Shown here: positions 57,643 to 60,579 of the stretch, piece by piece
Position numbering within the stretch: the stretch's first letter is position 1
Layout: every line of letters starts with the position of its first letter
From: JBNJGB01 sp051747385
GTDB taxonomy: Bacteria; Myxococcota_A; UBA9042; PHBI01; JACKFB01
Direction of reading: 5' to 3'
Assembly (NCBI GenBank): GCA_051747385.1
Contig: JBNJGB010000039.1
Location: 1-60,579, forward strand
DNA length: 60,579 nucleotides
The notes under the pieces: generated by a model
Seen by the model: the letters and a program-made list of their open reading frames with translations, nothing else
The model's database searches: none
Told to the model about the DNA's origin: nothing
Made by a program: the position numbers and the translations under genes

Positions 57643-58755
57643 CTACTGCGGCCGGATCATCTCCTCGGGGAGGAGGCGGTGCTTGTCGACCTCCGGGAAG
57701 AGACCGTCCAGGTAGTCGGCGAGCTTCTCGTTGGTCGGGCCGTACCCGCCGCTGTACATGAACACCTCCAGATCGCGGACGACCTGGTGGGCGTGCTGAT
57801 AGCGCGCGTTCATGTCGCGGGCGAGCAGGCGCTCCAGGATGGGCTCGATCTCCGCCGGGATGGCCGGGTTCCAGTCCCGGGGCGAGGGGATGGGCTTGCC
57901 CCGGTGCAGCTCCATCACCTCCTCGACGGTCTCCACGGGATAGAGCTGCTCGCCGGTGAGCATCTCGAAGAGCACCAGCCCGAGGGCGAAGATGTCGGTG
58001 CGGTGATCCGTCTCCAGGCCCATGCCCTGCTCCGGCGCCATGTACGGCACCTTGCCCATGATCTGCTGCTGCTCGTCGGGCCCCTCCACGCGCAGCGTCT
58101 TGGCGATCCCGAAGTCGGCGAGCTTCACCACGCCCTGCCAGCTCGCGAAGACGTTCACCGGGCTCACGTCCCGGTGGACGACGTTCAGGCGCCGCCCGTC
58201 GCGGCCGCGCTTCTCGTGCGCGTAGGACAGGGCGCGGGCCACGCGGCTCGTGACGAACACCGCCAGCTCCGGCGGCAGGTACTCGTTCCTCTCGTCCAGC
58301 CGTGAGTTGATGTCCTCGAAGGTCACGCCGTGGACCCACTCCATGACGATGGCGAACGAACCCGCCATGTCCACGAGCTGATACACCTGCTGTATGTTCT
58401 CGTGCACCAGGTCGGCCACCAGCTTGGCCTCCGCGATGAACAGGTCGCGGAACAGGCCGCTGTCGATCAGCTCACGGCGGATCGTCTTGATTCCGACCGT
58501 CTTCGTGAAACCGCTGACCCCGAGCTGCTCGGCCAGGAACACCTTGCCCATACCGCCCTCGGCCACCTCGGAGATCAGCCGATACGTGCCGACGTACTGG
58601 AAGAAGTCCAGGTCCAAGCGGGCCTCCTCGTCGTCGTCTCCGGGCAGCGCCGCGGGCGTGCGCAGCGGCGGTCGCGTCCAGCTCCGAGCGCCCGCGGCGC
58701 TCTTCCTGAGACCAGTGCGCGCCACGGGGCGATTGGATGGTGATCTCGACTTCAT
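57643..58755 (-). CDS. Cytoplasmic Ser/Thr protein kinase of the myxobacterial type
   Basis: A 370-residue Hanks-type kinase. ATG at 58755 overlaps the previous stop (ATGA). A basic, probably disordered N-terminal ~50 residues precede the kinase domain: glycine loop EVAEGGMGKVFLAEQ, the ATP-anchoring Lys in TVGIKTIRRE, the catalytic loop VVHRDVSPVNVFAS, LADFGIAKTL (DFG) and VPYMAPEQ. HRDVSPVN in place of HRDLKPEN is characteristic of many myxobacterial kinases. No transmembrane segment or PASTA/TPR sensor follows; the domain ends and ~40 residues complete the protein. Sensing is thus likely to come from partners, such as the co-encoded HEAT lipoprotein. Confidence 0.93.
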   Translation of the reverse strand: MKSRSPSNRPVARTGLRKSAAGARSWTRPPLRTPAALPGDDDEEARLDLDFFQYVGTYRLISEVAEGGMGKVFLAEQLGVSGFTKTVGIKTIRRELIDSGLFRDLFIAEAKLVADLVHENIQQVYQLVDMAGSFAIVMEWVHGVTFEDINSRLDERNEYLPPELAVFVTSRVARALSYAHEKRGRDGRRLNVVHRDVSPVNVFASWQGVVKLADFGIAKTLRVEGPDEQQQIMGKVPYMAPEQGMGLETDHRTDIFALGLVLFEMLTGEQLYPVETVEEVMELHRGKPIPSPRDWNPAIPAEIEPILERLLARDMNARYQHAHQVVRDLEVFMYSGGYGPTNEKLADYLDGLFPEVDKHRLLPEEMIRPQ

Positions 58756-59651
58756 GGCGTCGGCAACCCCAGCTCTCCCTCCGGCGACCACTCCCGCAGG
58801 ACGACCTGGGGCGGACGCGGCGGGTCGTGCTCCTCGATCCAGGCGCGCCAGGATGCCTCGTCCAGCCCCAGCCCGGCGCCGCTCAGATCCCGGAGGGCGC
58901 TGACCGTCCGGTGGCGCAGATAGCCCGGGGCGTCCTCCAGGAAGTCCACGAGCGGCCGGATGGCCCGCGGATCCCCGAGCGTCCGGAGACCGTCGATCGC
59001 GGCCCGGAGCAGCATCCCGTCGAGCGCCGGACTCAGCGTCCGCAGCAGCGGCTCCAGGGCCTCGTCGTGGCCGCTCCGCCCCAGGGCCCGGAGCGCCTCG
59101 ACGGCGATGGCCGGCTCCTCGTGCTCGGTGAGGGCGCGGACCATGGGCAGACCCGCCGCCTCCCCCTGCCGGACGAGCGCCAGGGCCGCGGCGGCCTCGA
59201 GGCGCTCGTCCTCGGCGCGCTGAAGCAACTTCCGGATCGGCTCCAGGGCGCCCAGACCCTCCAGGCCCACCAGGGCCCTCGCCCGATAGCCCAGATCCGT
59301 GTCCTCGCGGCGGAGGACGCGAACCAGGTGCTCCACGAGGCGCTCGCGAAGCTCCGGGCGGCCCTCCGCGGCCTCCACCAGGGCGGCGCCGATCCGCTCC
59401 TGCATCCAGCGCTGGTCCACCAGGAGCAGCCCCATGCACGAGCCGAAGTAGCAGACCCGGCCCGCGCACTCGGCGTCCCTCCGACAGGACTGGCCGCTCC
59501 CGTACAGCATCGCGTCCACGGCCGGCGGCAGCGCCTCTCCGGGCGGTAACGGTCGAGCCGCCGGCGCCTCCTCGGCAGGGGGCGCGCCCTCCGCACACGC
59601 CGCGAGCAGCGCGAACGCGAGCACGACCGCCGCCGGGAGCGCAGCCCTCAC
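58752..59651 (-). CDS. HEAT-repeat lipoprotein
   Basis: A 299-residue protein from GTG at 59651, overlapping the previous stop (GTGA). Lipoprotein signal VRAALPAAVVLAFALLAAC with Cys19 as lipid anchor. A Pro/Ala linker is followed by a small four-Cys motif (SCRRDAECAGRVCYFGSC) that probably forms two disulfides outside the cytoplasm. The rest is HEAT-like helical repeats (YRARALVGLEGLGALEPIRK, AIAVEALRALGRSGHDEALE, RAAIDGLRTLGDPRAIRPLV, HRTVSALRDLSGAG). It is the middle gene of a coupled amidotransferase-lipoprotein-kinase operon. Confidence 0.85.
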   Translation of the reverse strand: MRAALPAAVVLAFALLAACAEGAPPAEEAPAARPLPPGEALPPAVDAMLYGSGQSCRRDAECAGRVCYFGSCMGLLLVDQRWMQERIGAALVEAAEGRPELRERLVEHLVRVLRREDTDLGYRARALVGLEGLGALEPIRKLLQRAEDERLEAAAALALVRQGEAAGLPMVRALTEHEEPAIAVEALRALGRSGHDEALEPLLRTLSPALDGMLLRAAIDGLRTLGDPRAIRPLVDFLEDAPGYLRHRTVSALRDLSGAGLGLDEASWRAWIEEHDPPRPPQVVLREWSPEGELGLPTP

Positions 59652-60418
59652 CCTCCCCGCACCCGTCGGGCGCGCGCCACCAGGGCCTCGAAGAGGCGTA
59701 GCTGGCTCGGACGATCGAGCATCCACTCCGGGTGCCACTGGACCCCCAGCACCCACGGGGAGCCCTCGCGCTCGAAGGCCTCCACGATCCCCTCCGGCGA
59801 CCAGGCCGTCTCCCGCAGACACGCAGGCATGTCCTTCAGCCCCTGGTGGTGGACGGTGTTCACGTGGTGCGGCTCGTCGCCGAACAAGCCGTGAAGCTCG
59901 CTGTCGGGGGCGATCCGCACGTCGTGCGACAGGGTGTCGTAGAGCTCCTGGCTGCGGTGCACCTTGGATCCCTCGCGCTGGGTCACGAGATCCTGCCAGA
60001 GGGTGCCGCCTTCGGCGACGTTCACCACCTGCGCTCCCCGGCACACCGCCAGCACGGGACGTCCGAGCTTCACGGCGGCCCTGTACAGCGCGATCTCCCA
60101 GCGATCCCGCTGGAGGTCGCCCCGCCAGGCGTCCTTCAGGGGCTCCTCGCCGTAGGACAGGGGGCTCACGTCGGCCCCGCCGGTCAGCAGGAGGCCCTCC
60201 AGCCGGGACATCACCGCCTCCGCCTGCAGGGCGAGCTCCTGGTCGTCCGTGAGCCCGGCCCGATACGGCATGACCGGGAGCCCCCCGGCGCGACGTACCG
60301 CGACCGCCATGGTGGCCTCCCCGTACTCGAGCGGCTTGTTCTTGTAGAACTTGCGCTCCTCCGCAGGGAACTCGTTGGGGCTGAGAGCGATGAGCGGGCG
60401 GTTGGACATGCCGTCCAT
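59648..60418 (-). CDS. Class-I glutamine amidotransferase-like hydrolase (peptidase C26, PuuD-like)
   Basis: A 256-residue protein. I start at ATG 60418 (MDGMSNRPLIALSPNEFPAE); ATG 60409 is also possible. The catalytic cysteine lies in PVLAVCRGAQVVNVAEGG and the His-Glu pair in LGVQWHPEWM; GLLLTGGADVSPLSYGEEP is the usual oxyanion region of the gamma-glutamyl-GABA hydrolase / C26 group. Members hydrolyse gamma-glutamyl amides such as gamma-glutamyl-GABA. The residues needed for catalysis are present, but there are no putrescine or GABA genes nearby; instead it leads an operon with a HEAT lipoprotein and a Ser/Thr kinase, so the substrate is uncertain. Confidence 0.9.
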   Translation of the reverse strand: MDGMSNRPLIALSPNEFPAEERKFYKNKPLEYGEATMAVAVRRAGGLPVMPYRAGLTDDQELALQAEAVMSRLEGLLLTGGADVSPLSYGEEPLKDAWRGDLQRDRWEIALYRAAVKLGRPVLAVCRGAQVVNVAEGGTLWQDLVTQREGSKVHRSQELYDTLSHDVRIAPDSELHGLFGDEPHHVNTVHHQGLKDMPACLRETAWSPEGIVEAFEREGSPWVLGVQWHPEWMLDRPSQLRLFEALVARARRVRGG

Positions 60419-60465
60419 GCTTAGAGCGCCCGACCCGGCGCCGTCAACGTCGGCGGCTCTCGAAG

Positions 60466-60579
60466 CAGGGCAATCGCAACGTCGGACAAGCGTGGGCCGC
60501 GCGGCGGCACGACGCCCGGCGCCGGAATCCACCCGCTCGGAAACGATGGACTCTGCGCGTCCGAGAGCAGGCAAGGGCA
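60466..60579 (-). mobile_element. MITE copy D, cut off by the window end
   Basis: CAGGGCAATCGCAACGTCGG at the left, then the GGGCCGCGCGGCGG, CGGAAACGATGGA and AGAGCAGGCAAGGGCA blocks of the family. Same orientation as copy A. About 45 bp, including the hairpin end and any target duplication, lie beyond the window. Confidence 0.85.

Overview
The window is about 60.6 kb of very GC-rich chromosomal DNA (one scaffold containing a single 100-N gap). It looks like a member of the Myxococcota or a relative (the old Deltaproteobacteria). The signs are a giant lipoprotein built from CDDGNPCT-type Cys-rich repeats, an OmpA protein with thrombospondin type-3 calcium repeats, two outer-membrane barrels of the myxobacterial OMP type, a Ser/Thr kinase with the HRDVSPVN loop typical of myxobacteria, FHA and PilZ proteins, and Asp/Ala-rich lipoprotein linkers. 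The scaffold gap suggests a metagenome or draft assembly. This assignment is inference; no rRNA gene is present.

Layout. 1-5.3 kb: leucine/isovalerate degradation operon (methylcrotonyl-CoA carboxylase carboxyltransferase, methylglutaconyl-CoA hydratase, a split biotin carboxylase plus separate biotin carrier protein, HMG-CoA lyase, one unknown), mostly with stop-start overlaps. 5.2-7.6 kb: M50/CBS protease and a lysine 2,3-aminomutase. 7.7-15.5 kb: 2,035-residue Cys-rich lipoprotein followed by the OmpA/TSP3 protein. 15.6-25.3 kb: argS, a thioredoxin-TPR protein, an SppA-type protease with a beta-rich N-terminal domain, tgt, a Tat-type polyferredoxin and a membrane sensor without an output domain. 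25.6-28.1 kb: mutS2. At 28.2 kb there is a very good match to a dif (XerC/XerD) site, so the window probably spans the replication terminus; gene orientation is mostly + to its left and leans to - on its right.

28.4-37.0 kb: FHA coiled-coil protein and PilZ protein, L,D-transpeptidase with a small secreted partner, imidazolonepropionase, and a TPR lipoprotein. 37.2-40.5 kb: a tightly coupled four-gene envelope operon (two OMP_myx barrels, a DUF4332-like helix-hairpin-helix protein, a membrane HEAT-repeat protein). 40.7-42.2 kb: ftsY, interrupted by the assembly gap. 42.5-48.5 kb: a MoxR / DUF58 / DUF4350-like cluster. 48.6-51.2 kb: a small unknown, rlmN, and homoserine dehydrogenase under a clear SAM-I riboswitch. 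51.7-56.8 kb: ndk, sucD-sucC-icd and prs. 56.8-60.4 kb: a small barrel protein and a class-I glutamine amidotransferase / HEAT lipoprotein / Ser-Thr kinase operon.

The non-coding DNA is unusually rich in dispersed elements: four copies of a ~157-bp MITE with ~19-bp terminal inverted repeats and 10-bp target duplications; two copies of a hairpin-array repeat whose stems appear to covary; four copies of a ~30-bp motif ending in GGTTTGACCC; two copies of a ~230-bp repeat; and two copies of a related ~85-bp element. None of these encodes a credible protein. No tRNA, rRNA, CRISPR array, prophage or complete insertion sequence was recognised.
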